Shown one piece after another: positions 27,402 to 37,384 of a DNA stretch of 64,000 bases. The stretch's first letter is position 1, and each line of letters begins with the position of its first letter. This stretch comes from Phycisphaerae bacterium (GTDB lineage Bacteria; Planctomycetota; Phycisphaerae; UBA1845): assembly GCA_029260075.1 (NCBI GenBank), contig JAJDDY010000087.1, forward strand, positions 1 through 64,000, given 5' to 3'. The position numbers and the translations under genes were made by a program. The notes below the pieces were generated by a model. It had not been told where the DNA came from. It searched no databases and saw only the letters and a program-made list of their open reading frames with translations.

Positions 27402-30239
27402 ATGACCGTTGATCGTATTCGACGAAATTCAATCAATCTGATGGGTGTCTTGATCATCGCAGGAATCGGCGTGTCGTTCGCGCGGGCCGAATCGGGCGAT
27501 GGTGCGGTGGGCGCACTCGTACCCGACCACGTGCACGGTCCGGCTGACGGGGCGACGATCTGCGGCTATCGTAGTCCCGAGAAGGCGATGGCCGAGTTTC
27601 AGTTGGCCATCGACCGCGGCGAAATCGTCGACCCTAAGACCAAAAAGCTCCCGCAATTTGCGCCGCGCGTGCAACAGGCAGGCGGCCCTCTTTGTGTACC
27701 CACGCCGACCACAAATGATTTCTTTCCGTTTGAAGATTCGGCTGGCACTCTGCTCACGAACTTTTCCGACGGGCAGTTGACCAATATCATGGTCGATGCG
27801 ACGAATGCGCTGCTCACTGCGGAAGGGGACAACTTCGACTTCGTCGCATTCTGGGTCAACTTCACGCCCGACCACACAATCGGCGCCGCCTTCTATCAAG
27901 GATTGGAGAACACGAACAACGGAATCGGACAAGGCACGTTTAATCAGCGCGCGGGGTTCGGTGTCGGCGGCGTCAATGTCGAAGGCTGGGTGATGATGTG
28001 GAACATCAACTCCAGTTTCTGGCAACCGGGAACCGGGTCGAATGCAGATTTTACACGTTTGGTTCTTGGCCAGGAGTTCGAGCATCGCTGGGCGATGTTC
28101 TTACCACCGCTCGCCGACGGCCGGCAACTCCAGGGGAATAACGGATCCTGCGGTCGCGGCGCCCACTGGAATTTCAAGGTCGACGGACAAGGTTCCGGCA
28201 TGGAAATCCGCGAGTGGATCGGATCGAACCCAGCCATTCGATTTGGCGGATCGCTGACCTACAATCAAGACATCGATCCGGCCAACGCAGTGTTCAGCTA
28301 CACCGACCTCTATCTGATGGGTTATGTAACCCCGGCCGAGATGGACGCCGGAAACAGCGAACTCCGGTACCTCAACGACAACAACAGTTGCACGAGCAAC
28401 TACAACGGCACCATCACGGGTTTTACGGCCTCCGACATCGTCGCCACGGCTGGAACCCGCACACCGGCGTCGCCTATATCGCAGAGACATTTTCGCACCG
28501 GCTGGATCATCCTCCACCAACCGGGCGACCTGCCATCGGCTGCAGAACTCAACAAAGCCACCGGGATCACGTCGCAGTGGACCGACAACTGGAACCTCAG
28601 CACGCTCGGTCGTGGAACCATGAACAACAGCTTCCGCGCCAGTTGCTCTCCGGACATCGAGTGGACGCCCGTCAGCGCCGACATGGCCAATACAATTTCG
28701 GGTAACAATATCACGGTCGCCGCCGGTGGTGCACAGGTTACGTTAGAAATGAACGTCGCCAATTGGACACCAAATCTGCTTCTTAACTACCAGGGGCAGG
28801 TCGATTCCGCCGGATACACCAGCGGCGACACCGGGTCGCTTAGTCCCCTGACGGCACCGAACGCTTCCGCCGGCGCGTTTATCGATACGGCGCGGGGCGA
28901 CTACGTGTTCAACGGGGTGGCGAACTTGGATGCCGTGGACACATCCTCCCTGAATTACCGGTGGGGCGCCACGTTGCTCAATGCAGGAGACTCGGTCAGC
29001 GACACCGGGCCTAAGTACGCCGGAACGCTCGTGCTCGATGTCTCCCCCGACGCGCAAGGAACGTTTACCGTTGGGTTCAATCCGGATCCCAACCAGTCCT
29101 TTCTCACCGACAACAATTTCCAGCCAATCGCGCCGGTCAATCTGACGCCCGCCACGATCTCGATCGTTCCGGCCAATACCATGTGCTCCGGGGCTAACGC
29201 AATTACCTGCGACACGTCGGTAACATTCGATAACTCCAGCATCAGCGGCGGACCGAGTCCGTCCTACGCGTGCGGTTTCGGCACGGCCCACGACGGCACC
29301 TTGTGGTTCAAGTTCACCGCCACCGACACGTCGGCACGGATTTCGTCGTGCAATAGCATCGCTCAGGATTCGACGTTTGCCATCTACGACGGTGGCTGCG
29401 GCGTACTCAACCAACTTGCATGCAGCGAGGACGATTGCGGCGCGAGCGGCTTCCTGGGCGATCAAACGATCACAGGCCTCACCATCGGCAACGAATACCT
29501 CATTCAGTTCTCCGCGTTCGACTCATCGACGCGCGGCACCTACACGATCGACTTGTCGTGTGCCGTCATACAAGCCAGTGCGCCTGCCGAAGACCCAGCC
29601 GTACCCGACGGTTCCAACGGAACGGCCAACCGCTATCTTTCGTTCCTCGCCGGTGACGCCGGTCGTCAGCAGGTCGTCGAGGTCACGTTCGTAAGTATGC
29701 CGCCGGGATTCGAGGGCTTGGTGGGTCAGACCATGTGGCTTGGCAACCCCGTTAGCGTTTCCGAAAACTCGGGCATCGTAGACCCAGCGAACGCACCGGC
29801 GTTCCCGTCGTTTACGGCCGTACCTCTCTCGTGTAGCCCGACCGCAGCCGACTGGAGTCAACTCGGCGCTCTTCGCGTGTTCGGCGAAGCCATTGTTCCG
29901 GGGGCCACATACGAACTCCGCGTCGTCGACGCGAACCAAGTCGGCAACCCCGCCGCCACGTCCAGCCCGTTCACAATACGAACGAGTATTTGGGGCGACC
30001 TCGTGCAGGACTGTGCGACCATCCCATGCGGGCCACCAAACGGTATCGTGGGCGTGCCGACGGATGTCGTCGCGGTGCTTGACAAGTTTTCCAACTTGGC
30101 ATCGGGACCGATCAAGGCCCGGATCGACGTCGATCCCGCGGTGCCCGACCGAATCATCAACGTCGGCGATACCGGTCGAGTGCTAGACTCCTTCAGCGGG
30201 GCCAGCTACCCGTTCGCCGCACCGACACCGTGCCCGTAG
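27402..30239 (+). CDS. Large secreted protein with degenerate metalloprotease-like and PPC-like domains
   Basis: This 945-residue exported protein has a signal peptide ending near ARAES (about residue 31). The N-terminal half (about 100-390) resembles secreted metalloprotease-like proteins with a HEFGHRW helix and a YxxLDLYLMG motif. Here the helix reads GQEFEHRW, so the first zinc His is Gln, while FSYTDLYLMGY is kept. A cohesin-like beta domain follows (about 450-590, with DYVFNGVANLDAVDTS and YAGTLVLDVSPDAQGTF), then a PPC-like domain (about 595-725). A C-terminal region of about 220 residues ends in SYPFAAPTPCP. That end is shared with the giant protein at 48337-53550. GGAG lies 8 bases before the ATG. 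Probably surface-bound or released. Confidence 0.78.
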   Translation: MTVDRIRRNSINLMGVLIIAGIGVSFARAESGDGAVGALVPDHVHGPADGATICGYRSPEKAMAEFQLAIDRGEIVDPKTKKLPQFAPRVQQAGGPLCVPTPTTNDFFPFEDSAGTLLTNFSDGQLTNIMVDATNALLTAEGDNFDFVAFWVNFTPDHTIGAAFYQGLENTNNGIGQGTFNQRAGFGVGGVNVEGWVMMWNINSSFWQPGTGSNADFTRLVLGQEFEHRWAMFLPPLADGRQLQGNNGSCGRGAHWNFKVDGQGSGMEIREWIGSNPAIRFGGSLTYNQDIDPANAVFSYTDLYLMGYVTPAEMDAGNSELRYLNDNNSCTSNYNGTITGFTASDIVATAGTRTPASPISQRHFRTGWIILHQPGDLPSAAELNKATGITSQWTDNWNLSTLGRGTMNNSFRASCSPDIEWTPVSADMANTISGNNITVAAGGAQVTLEMNVANWTPNLLLNYQGQVDSAGYTSGDTGSLSPLTAPNASAGAFIDTARGDYVFNGVANLDAVDTSSLNYRWGATLLNAGDSVSDTGPKYAGTLVLDVSPDAQGTFTVGFNPDPNQSFLTDNNFQPIAPVNLTPATISIVPANTMCSGANAITCDTSVTFDNSSISGGPSPSYACGFGTAHDGTLWFKFTATDTSARISSCNSIAQDSTFAIYDGGCGVLNQLACSEDDCGASGFLGDQTITGLTIGNEYLIQFSAFDSSTRGTYTIDLSCAVIQASAPAEDPAVPDGSNGTANRYLSFLAGDAGRQQVVEVTFVSMPPGFEGLVGQTMWLGNPVSVSENSGIVDPANAPAFPSFTAVPLSCSPTAADWSQLGALRVFGEAIVPGATYELRVVDANQVGNPAATSSPFTIRTSIWGDLVQDCATIPCGPPNGIVGVPTDVVAVLDKFSNLASGPIKARIDVDPAVPDRIINVGDTGRVLDSFSGASYPFAAPTPCP

Positions 30240-30251
30240 GGTATTGAGGGA

Positions 30252-30268
30252 CCCGGAGTCGCTCCGGG
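30252..30268 (+). other. GC-rich hairpin just after a stop codon
   Basis: CCCGGAG (30252-30258) and CTCCGGG (30262-30268) form a perfect 7-base-pair stem with a 3-base loop, 12 bases after the stop at 30239. No T-tract follows, so it is at best a rho-assisted end or an mRNA-stabilising stem. The rest of the gap to 30575 shows nothing recognisable. Confidence 0.45.
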
Positions 30269-30575
30269 GGCGCAGGTGTTCGGCACAGCCCGTCGCGACC
30301 GTGGTCGCCGGGGACGAAACGGAGCCCGTCTTAAAGTAGTGCTTGACGAGAGGCGCGGCGGACGTGCTCGGGAGTTATTTGCAAAGGATTGGGTTTATCT
30401 TCCTTGCATTTGGCTGTCGAGATGACGACAATGGACACCGGATTTGTGGAGCAGCTTAAGCCCGGCGAATCATGCGTGGCGGTGTTATGCGACTTCGCGG
30501 CTGGCCCATTCTCGAAGGATGGACCGGCGCCAACACACCTGACTTGCCGGTCGTATTTTCGAAAGGAACAGGACA

Positions 30576-31529
30576 ATGGGAAAGGTACGAATTCTAACCA
30601 TCGGAGCGGCGTTGACGTTCGCGGTCGTGAGCGCGACGCCAGGCTTTGCACAGCGCGGCGGCAAGCGTTCGGCGCAGATCGACGTTCGACTTGCCGCGTT
30701 GAATCCGACCGTCGGTTTTGAACAGACGAGTCTCGGTCGGGACGGGAAGATTTACATCTCCTCCAAGTCCGGTCTCGGCAACGACGAGATCGTGAGCGTG
30801 GAAGCCCTTGCGATTCGCGGCGCAAGCGATCTTCAGTTCTCTGTGACCAATGTGGCCGCAATGCGACTTTCCATGTTGATGAAGCAGACGAAGTCGGACG
30901 CACTCGCCGTCTACCAACACGGTCAACTGATCGCAGCCGGTTCCGCTCAAGTGAACACTACGCAGAGTCGAGTGACGATTGAGGGGCTCGCCAGCGAGAC
31001 CGCCACCCGTTTGGTGACTGCGATTGGGCAAAGAAGCGCCACGCGAATGGGTCCAGCCATGCTCGTCGTTCCGTCGGACAGCACGGTCGAACCCGGCGGC
31101 GTTGTCGGCTTCGATGTGTACTTGACCGGCAAGGTTTCCGACCTTCGCGCGTTCCAAGTCACACTCGCCCCAGACGCCGCCTCGAAAGACAAGGTGTCGC
31201 TCAAGGATGTGACCATGGACACAGAGCGTGACGACTTCGTGTTCTTGGGCATGCGCAAGCTCGACGCCGTGGACAAATTCGGCGGTCGGATCACGGCCAC
31301 GCTGTTCAAGGGTGGTCTTGAAGTATCCGGACAAAACAAGAACTACTTGGGAAGCTACCAGTTCCAGGTAGCGCCCGATGCGTCGGGATCCTTCCGGATA
31401 GAAATTCAGTCCGCGCCGGCCGAGTCGACATTGCTGAACTCCACGAACTATCCCATCGGGTTCGCCTTGGCCTCGACGGCGACAGTTGAAATCGTCGGAA
31501 CGCGCGTGCGGACACCCTCCGGGCGCTAG
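30576..31529 (+). CDS. Secreted cohesin-like beta-domain protein
   Basis: This 317-residue exported protein has a clear signal peptide (GAALTFAVVSATPGFAQ). The C-terminal half (about 155-310) is a beta-rich domain with DSTVEPGGVVGFDVYLTG, DDFVFLGMRKLDAVDKFG and YLGSYQFQVAPDASGSFRIE. These segments line up with the domain at about 450-590 of the protein encoded just upstream and with part of the 1211-residue protein at 44372. The pattern resembles cohesin-type modules that bind dockerins, though this is inferred from motif spacing. AAGGA lies 8 bases before the ATG. An intrinsic terminator follows at 31581-31616. Confidence 0.8.
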   Translation: MGKVRILTIGAALTFAVVSATPGFAQRGGKRSAQIDVRLAALNPTVGFEQTSLGRDGKIYISSKSGLGNDEIVSVEALAIRGASDLQFSVTNVAAMRLSMLMKQTKSDALAVYQHGQLIAAGSAQVNTTQSRVTIEGLASETATRLVTAIGQRSATRMGPAMLVVPSDSTVEPGGVVGFDVYLTGKVSDLRAFQVTLAPDAASKDKVSLKDVTMDTERDDFVFLGMRKLDAVDKFGGRITATLFKGGLEVSGQNKNYLGSYQFQVAPDASGSFRIEIQSAPAESTLLNSTNYPIGFALASTATVEIVGTRVRTPSGR

Positions 31530-31580
31530 TATTCGACGATCGTCCGCAGCGAATCGCGGGCTGCTGATCTTGCTTCATGC

Positions 31581-31616
31581 GGGTCGCCCTTTTTCTGGGG
31601 CGGCCCGTTTTTTCTT
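31581..31616 (+). terminator. Intrinsic terminator
   Basis: GGGTCGCCC (31581-31589) pairs with GGGCGGCCC (31598-31606), with one G-U pair and an 8-base loop. A GTTTTTTCTT tail follows. It lies 52 bases after the cohesin-like gene. Confidence 0.85.
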
Positions 31617-31689
31617 GCCCGATGTCGGGAAGGGGACGCGTCTCCTCGTCGTACGGGACGTAAACCCTTTTCGCAGATTCCACGTTTCG

Positions 31690-31718
31690 TTGACGCCATC
31701 CGTGGCCGCGGATAGCAT
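31690..31718 (+). promoter_or_regulatory. Candidate sigma-70 promoter of icd
   Basis: TTGACG (31690-31695) and TAGCAT (31713-31718) are separated by 17 bases. The -35 box matches at 5 of 6 positions. It lies between the terminator at 31581 and the icd start at 31830. Confidence 0.45.
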
Positions 31719-31829
31719 CACGGCCCGCTTCACAACGTCGACCGCCATGATGTTAGTAGACGCTGGTTGCGGTGGCAGGCCTGTTATCGATCGGCTGATC
31801 GACGAATCTTCATGGAGATACGCACCCAA

Positions 31830-33137
<1,308 letters not shown>

Positions 33138-33332
33138 CAGCTCGCGCCTACCACGAAGGCAGAACCACTCGCGACGTGCTATGGCCGTGGACTGATACCC
33201 ATTTATCGGAAGCTCGCGATTGCCAGCCGCAGCATCTGTCGACCGCCGGTGACAACCTCACACGCCTGAGGCGTCTCGGCGCGCGGACACGCCATCTCGT
33301 CCGCTCGAACCCAAGGTCCGAATACACACAAC

Positions 33333-33368
33333 GGCCCATGTTCGCGTCACGTCTATGCAACATGGGCC
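33333..33368. repeat. Inverted repeat GGCCCATGTT
   Basis: Perfect 10-base arms (33333-33342 and 33359-33368) surround a 16-base spacer containing CGCGTCAC, the same octamer that ends the arms at 14837-14914. It is the only structure in the 381-base gap between icd and the next gene. Confidence 0.6.
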
Positions 33369-33518
33369 CTGGATGCGCGATACGGTCTGGTCTAGCGCTG
33401 CTGAATCCTGCTAGAATGCGGGTGTGGCGCCGTACCAAAGACGACGGCGAAACATCACGATTGCCCTGGACGTACCGACGATAACGGTAGAAAACGGTCG
33501 AACCGAACGGAGCTTCCC

Positions 33519-34334
33519 ATGCATCTGCTTATCGCGACGTGTGCCTTGTTTCTTCTGGGTCCACAAGACAAACCGGCCACCGCCCCGATTTATCGCAATA
33601 GCCTGATGATCCCCGAGGACGGCTCGTGGGTTGCGGCGGCGTATCAGGAAAAAGGTTATCCGCCGATCGATCGACCGTGGGTCAAAGCTGACTACGTACA
33701 GGCGGTCAAGGTACTCAAAGACATCACCTACATGGTGAACTACATGCTCCCTCGCCACAACGGAGCCGACTCCGGTCCGGTCTTCGCCCGACTGGTAAGT
33801 GACGAAAATATGGCATTTCTATCAGACAAGTCGATTCCCGGCGGGGAGCGGATAAAGCGCCTGAACGGGTTGATCACCGGAATCCGAAAGATACAACCGG
33901 TCTATCAGGTTTGGGAGAAGAAGAAAAACTACCTGGGGCCGGGGTGGATTTTCGATGAGGAATTGACCGAGTTCGTCGGATTTCGATTGAGGACATCGGT
34001 GGCGACGCTGAATCTCGTGTCCGACATGGTCGCCAGCTTTCCCGCCGGTTCAGACAAGAAGATCGCATGGCAAAAGAAGTTGGACAAGCAGCGTCAACTC
34101 AACGCGCAAACAGCCAGCGGGCTGATGCATCAGCTCAAACGAGAAAACGACTTCCGCAAGAAGGCGCGGCGCCGTATGGCTCGATACTTTCTTGAACAAG
34201 TTCCTCGGATCTACGAGAAGTGCGTTGACGCCCAAAGAAAACTTCTCAGGGATCGCATCGACGAAATCGCCGGCGGGCTTCGCGACACGGAAATGAAGAA
34301 GACACTCGCGGAGCTACGCGCCAGACTCAAGTAA
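33519..34334 (+). CDS. Exported protein of unknown function, helical and basic
   Basis: This 271-residue protein has a short hydrophobic N-terminus (MHLLIATCALFLLG) that may be a signal peptide. The remainder is predicted mostly helical. The C-terminal 100 residues are strongly basic and coiled-coil-like (QKKLDKQRQL, RKKARRRMARYFLEQ, RKLLRDRIDEIAGG). No known domain or catalytic motif is visible, so I assign no function. GGAG lies 6 bases before the ATG. The gene converges with the PP2C gene after a 17-base gap, with no terminator seen between them. Confidence 0.75.
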   Translation: MHLLIATCALFLLGPQDKPATAPIYRNSLMIPEDGSWVAAAYQEKGYPPIDRPWVKADYVQAVKVLKDITYMVNYMLPRHNGADSGPVFARLVSDENMAFLSDKSIPGGERIKRLNGLITGIRKIQPVYQVWEKKKNYLGPGWIFDEELTEFVGFRLRTSVATLNLVSDMVASFPAGSDKKIAWQKKLDKQRQLNAQTASGLMHQLKRENDFRKKARRRMARYFLEQVPRIYEKCVDAQRKLLRDRIDEIAGGLRDTEMKKTLAELRARLK

Positions 34335-34351
34335 CCGCGAACGCACGGCGA

Positions 34352-36157
34352 TCACAACACCTTGACGACGACGATCGTAATGTCGTCAGACTGAGGCGTA
34401 AGCCCGACGAATCGACGCACGTCCCATAGAATTTGCTGGGCAAGCTGGCTGGCTTCCAAGTCGATGTGTTTGCGGATGGACGCAATCATGCGGCGGCGCG
34501 TATACAACTGCCCTTCAAAACTCATCGCTTCGAACACGCCATCGGTCGTGAAGACAAGGACGTCCCCCGGACAAAGTGACACAGTACCACAATCGAACGG
34601 GGTCTCGGGGTCGACGCCGATGACCATTCCGCCCTCGCTCAGTTTCATCAGTTCATCGCCACGGAACATTAGCGGCGGATCGTGCCCGGCGTTGCTGTAC
34701 GTGAACTTTCGCGCGTCGCGAGAAAACACACCGTACACAAGCGTAGCGAACTCACTGGTCAGCGTATCGCGGTACATCTGCCGGTTGGTCATGGCTACCA
34801 CAACGTCCGGCGCTTGATACTGTTCCGCGTAACTGCGGAGTGACGATCTCACCGACGCCATCATCAGTGCAGCCGGAAGCCCTTTGCCCACGACGTCGGC
34901 GATACACAGACCAATTCCACGATCGCGATCGCCAAGGAAGTCGTAAAAATCACCACTGAGCTCGAGCGACGGATCATACACACATCCAAAGGCCAGCCCC
35001 GTGTCATCCGGCGGATCGACGGGCAACATCCGCCGCTGAACCTCGCTGGCGATTCCAACCTGTCGCTGGACCCGCTCAGCCTCCGCATGTTCGCGGTGCA
35101 GTCGACCCGTGATGACCGCAGCCGCGCCCTGCGAGGCGATGGATCGCAACAACAACCGCTCGGAGTCGGCGAACGCCTGGCGCTTCTCTGTATACACGCG
35201 TAGCACGCCGACGCAGTCCCCGCGATAGACCATCGGTACGCATAGTCCGCTGACGATGCCCTCGCGCCGCGCGTTTTCGGGATAGCGCATACGCGGATCG
35301 TTGGCTGCGTCTTCGATGTAGACGGTCTCACCATCGAACGCGGCGCCGTCGATCGCGTTCTCATGGATTAGGACCGGACCTTTTTGAAGGTACTCGTCCG
35401 AAAGGTTGTGGACGGCTTTGACGACAAGCTCACCGGTAGCCTGATCCAGCAACCTGATGCAACATGCTTTGACGTTGAGCACTTCGACGACGCGGCGAAC
35501 CGTTCGGTCGAGGATATCCTGAAGATCGTGCGTGCCAGCCAACATTTCGGAAAGCACATGCACGGTGTCGAGATCGGCGACTTGGTTTTCGATTCGCCTC
35601 GCTTGGCCGTAAAGCGCGCCGATCATTTCCGCAAGCACATCCGCGAACCGCTGCGTCGCATCCTCTGGTCCCGATACGTAACGCGTAAGCGCCGAGGCCG
35701 CACTCCACAGGTCATCGAAATCGATGGCATAGCGCTTCGCGACCCGACCCACGGATGGGCGATCTGGCGCACGCCGCACGCGCGCCCCCACGATGATCGT
35801 CGCCAAGTGTTCCCCGCGATATCGGATGGGCGTCGCATAAAGACTCAACCCTTCGTGACAAACAGAAGGTACGCTTGCGGACAATTCGGAGGTACACACC
35901 TTGACCGCATCGAGCAACGCGACCCGCCCCTGTTCGGACATACCGATCAGTTTCGAGTAGTGCGATCCCCACGTCGGCGGAGTGATCAGTCTGGCCTCGG
36001 GCGTGCATAGGCAGACCGTCACCTCCCCCAACGCCGTGAATTGGGCTTGAATACGGCGAAGAGTGTCGTGGGGAACGAGTCGGGTCAGCTTGGTGTCTGT
36101 GGCCAGATGATTCGACCAGGCTTCTTCGGTGCGGAGATCGTTCACGGGCGGCGTCAC
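34352..36157 (-). CDS. PocR-GAF-SpoIIE/PP2C sensor phosphatase (RsbU-like)
   Basis: This 601-residue cytoplasmic signalling protein has, in order, a PocR-like ligand-binding domain (about 28-145, with TPEARLITPPTW and CHEGLSLYATPIRYRGEHLATIIVG-like segments), a GAF domain (about 205-345) and a PP2C-type SpoIIE phosphatase domain (about 385-600). The phosphatase has the metal-site segments LSGDFYDFL, IADVVGKGLPAALMM and FTTDGVFEA. RsbU-type phosphatases dephosphorylate anti-anti-sigma proteins in partner-switching pathways. No partner kinase or antagonist is in the window. The GTG start overlaps the stop of the M42 peptidase gene (GTGA at 36154-36157), so the two are coupled. Confidence 0.9.
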   Translation of the reverse strand: MTPPVNDLRTEEAWSNHLATDTKLTRLVPHDTLRRIQAQFTALGEVTVCLCTPEARLITPPTWGSHYSKLIGMSEQGRVALLDAVKVCTSELSASVPSVCHEGLSLYATPIRYRGEHLATIIVGARVRRAPDRPSVGRVAKRYAIDFDDLWSAASALTRYVSGPEDATQRFADVLAEMIGALYGQARRIENQVADLDTVHVLSEMLAGTHDLQDILDRTVRRVVEVLNVKACCIRLLDQATGELVVKAVHNLSDEYLQKGPVLIHENAIDGAAFDGETVYIEDAANDPRMRYPENARREGIVSGLCVPMVYRGDCVGVLRVYTEKRQAFADSERLLLRSIASQGAAAVITGRLHREHAEAERVQRQVGIASEVQRRMLPVDPPDDTGLAFGCVYDPSLELSGDFYDFLGDRDRGIGLCIADVVGKGLPAALMMASVRSSLRSYAEQYQAPDVVVAMTNRQMYRDTLTSEFATLVYGVFSRDARKFTYSNAGHDPPLMFRGDELMKLSEGGMVIGVDPETPFDCGTVSLCPGDVLVFTTDGVFEAMSFEGQLYTRRRMIASIRKHIDLEASQLAQQILWDVRRFVGLTPQSDDITIVVVKVL

Positions 36158-37215
36158 TTGGGTATGAAGTTCGTCTTCGGCCCGATGGCAGCGACGGTCT
36201 CGGCGATCAACTTCGCCGCCACTTCCAGATCGGTCAGGCTGACTACCTCGACGGGCGTGTGCATGTATCGATTAGGAATGCTCACCAGCGCCGCCGCCAC
36301 GCCGGACCGCGTCAACTGAATCGCGTTGGCGTCGGTACCAGTACCCGATGGTGCAGCCTCCATCTGATAGGCAAGCCGCTTCGCTTTGGCCGTCTTCACC
36401 AACAGCGCCTCCAGCGGCGGATTGACATTCGCGCCTCGGGATATGGTGGGACCGGCGCCGATCTTGATGTCGCCGTTAACGCGTTTGTCGATGTCGGGAT
36501 AGTCCGTGGCGTGCGTGACGTCCACGGCGATTCCGACGTGCGGATCGACGCCATAGCAGGACGTCTTCGCCCCGCGTAGCCCAATCTCTTCCTGAACGGT
36601 ACTGACGGCATACAAGGCGCACTTCAGCCGCTTCGTCGCACACAAGCGCAGCGCCTCCATCACGACGAAGGTTCCGGATTTGTTATCCAGCGCTGGCGAC
36701 GTAACACATTCACGGCCGAGGGCGACCATCTCAAGGCGAAACGTGATCGGATCGCCGATGCCCACGAGGTGTTGCGACTCCTTGCGATCTTTGGCGCCAA
36801 TGTCGACCCACAACTCGCGCAGCGTCACCTTGGCCCCGCGTTCTTCGGGTTTCATGACATGCACAGGACGACGACCGATGATGCCGTCGATCGCCCCGTG
36901 ACGCGTGTGGACCACGACGCGCGATCCCGGCAGCACCGACGCATCGATGCCGCCGATGGGTACGAAAAACAAAAATCCGTTGTCGTCGATATAGCTGACC
37001 ATCATGCCGATTTGGTCGCAATGTCCTGCGAGCATGACGCGCGGCGATCCCTTCGGGTTAATACAGACAATCACGTTGCCGTGAACGTCTGTCTCAATTG
37101 TGTCAGCCAGGGGCTTCATGCGTGCGCGCACCAGGCGCTGAACCGGTTGCTCGAACCCGGAGGGCGATGGTGTTTCCTGGATCTTCTTGAAAAAGTTGTA
37201 CGATTCCTTCCGCAC
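36154..37215 (-). CDS. M42 family aminopeptidase (FrvX/PepA-like)
   Basis: This 353-residue cytoplasmic dinuclear zinc aminopeptidase forms large tetrahedral dodecamers in known relatives. All expected ligands and catalytic residues are visible: His65 and Asp67 in AGHCDQIG, bridging Asp177 in SPALDNKSG, Glu209/Glu210 in TVQEEIGLRG, Asp232 in VDVTHATD and His319 in RYMHTPVE. It probably trims N-terminal residues from peptides. Length is standard. The start is GTG with GAGG 7 bases upstream. It is translationally coupled to the downstream PP2C sensor phosphatase. Confidence 0.95.
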   Translation of the reverse strand: MRKESYNFFKKIQETPSPSGFEQPVQRLVRARMKPLADTIETDVHGNVIVCINPKGSPRVMLAGHCDQIGMMVSYIDDNGFLFFVPIGGIDASVLPGSRVVVHTRHGAIDGIIGRRPVHVMKPEERGAKVTLRELWVDIGAKDRKESQHLVGIGDPITFRLEMVALGRECVTSPALDNKSGTFVVMEALRLCATKRLKCALYAVSTVQEEIGLRGAKTSCYGVDPHVGIAVDVTHATDYPDIDKRVNGDIKIGAGPTISRGANVNPPLEALLVKTAKAKRLAYQMEAAPSGTGTDANAIQLTRSGVAAALVSIPNRYMHTPVEVVSLTDLEVAAKLIAETVAAIGPKTNFIPK

Positions 37216-37384
37216 GTCGCTGCCTCACTTTCGGATCAAACACTGAATGGCAAGACGCCGACACTGCGTCTGTGATCGCCGTCCCGATGTCGTCAAGACA
37301 CCACCATACTGTAGACGTACGGGGGGCATTGCTCAACCGGGGCGCGGTGGGATTAAATCCTCGGATCGCAGAACAGAGCCCGCG

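Noticed and set aside
30252-30268. Intrinsic terminator after the secreted protein gene
   Set aside because: The hairpin is perfect but no T-tract follows, so it is listed only as a hairpin.
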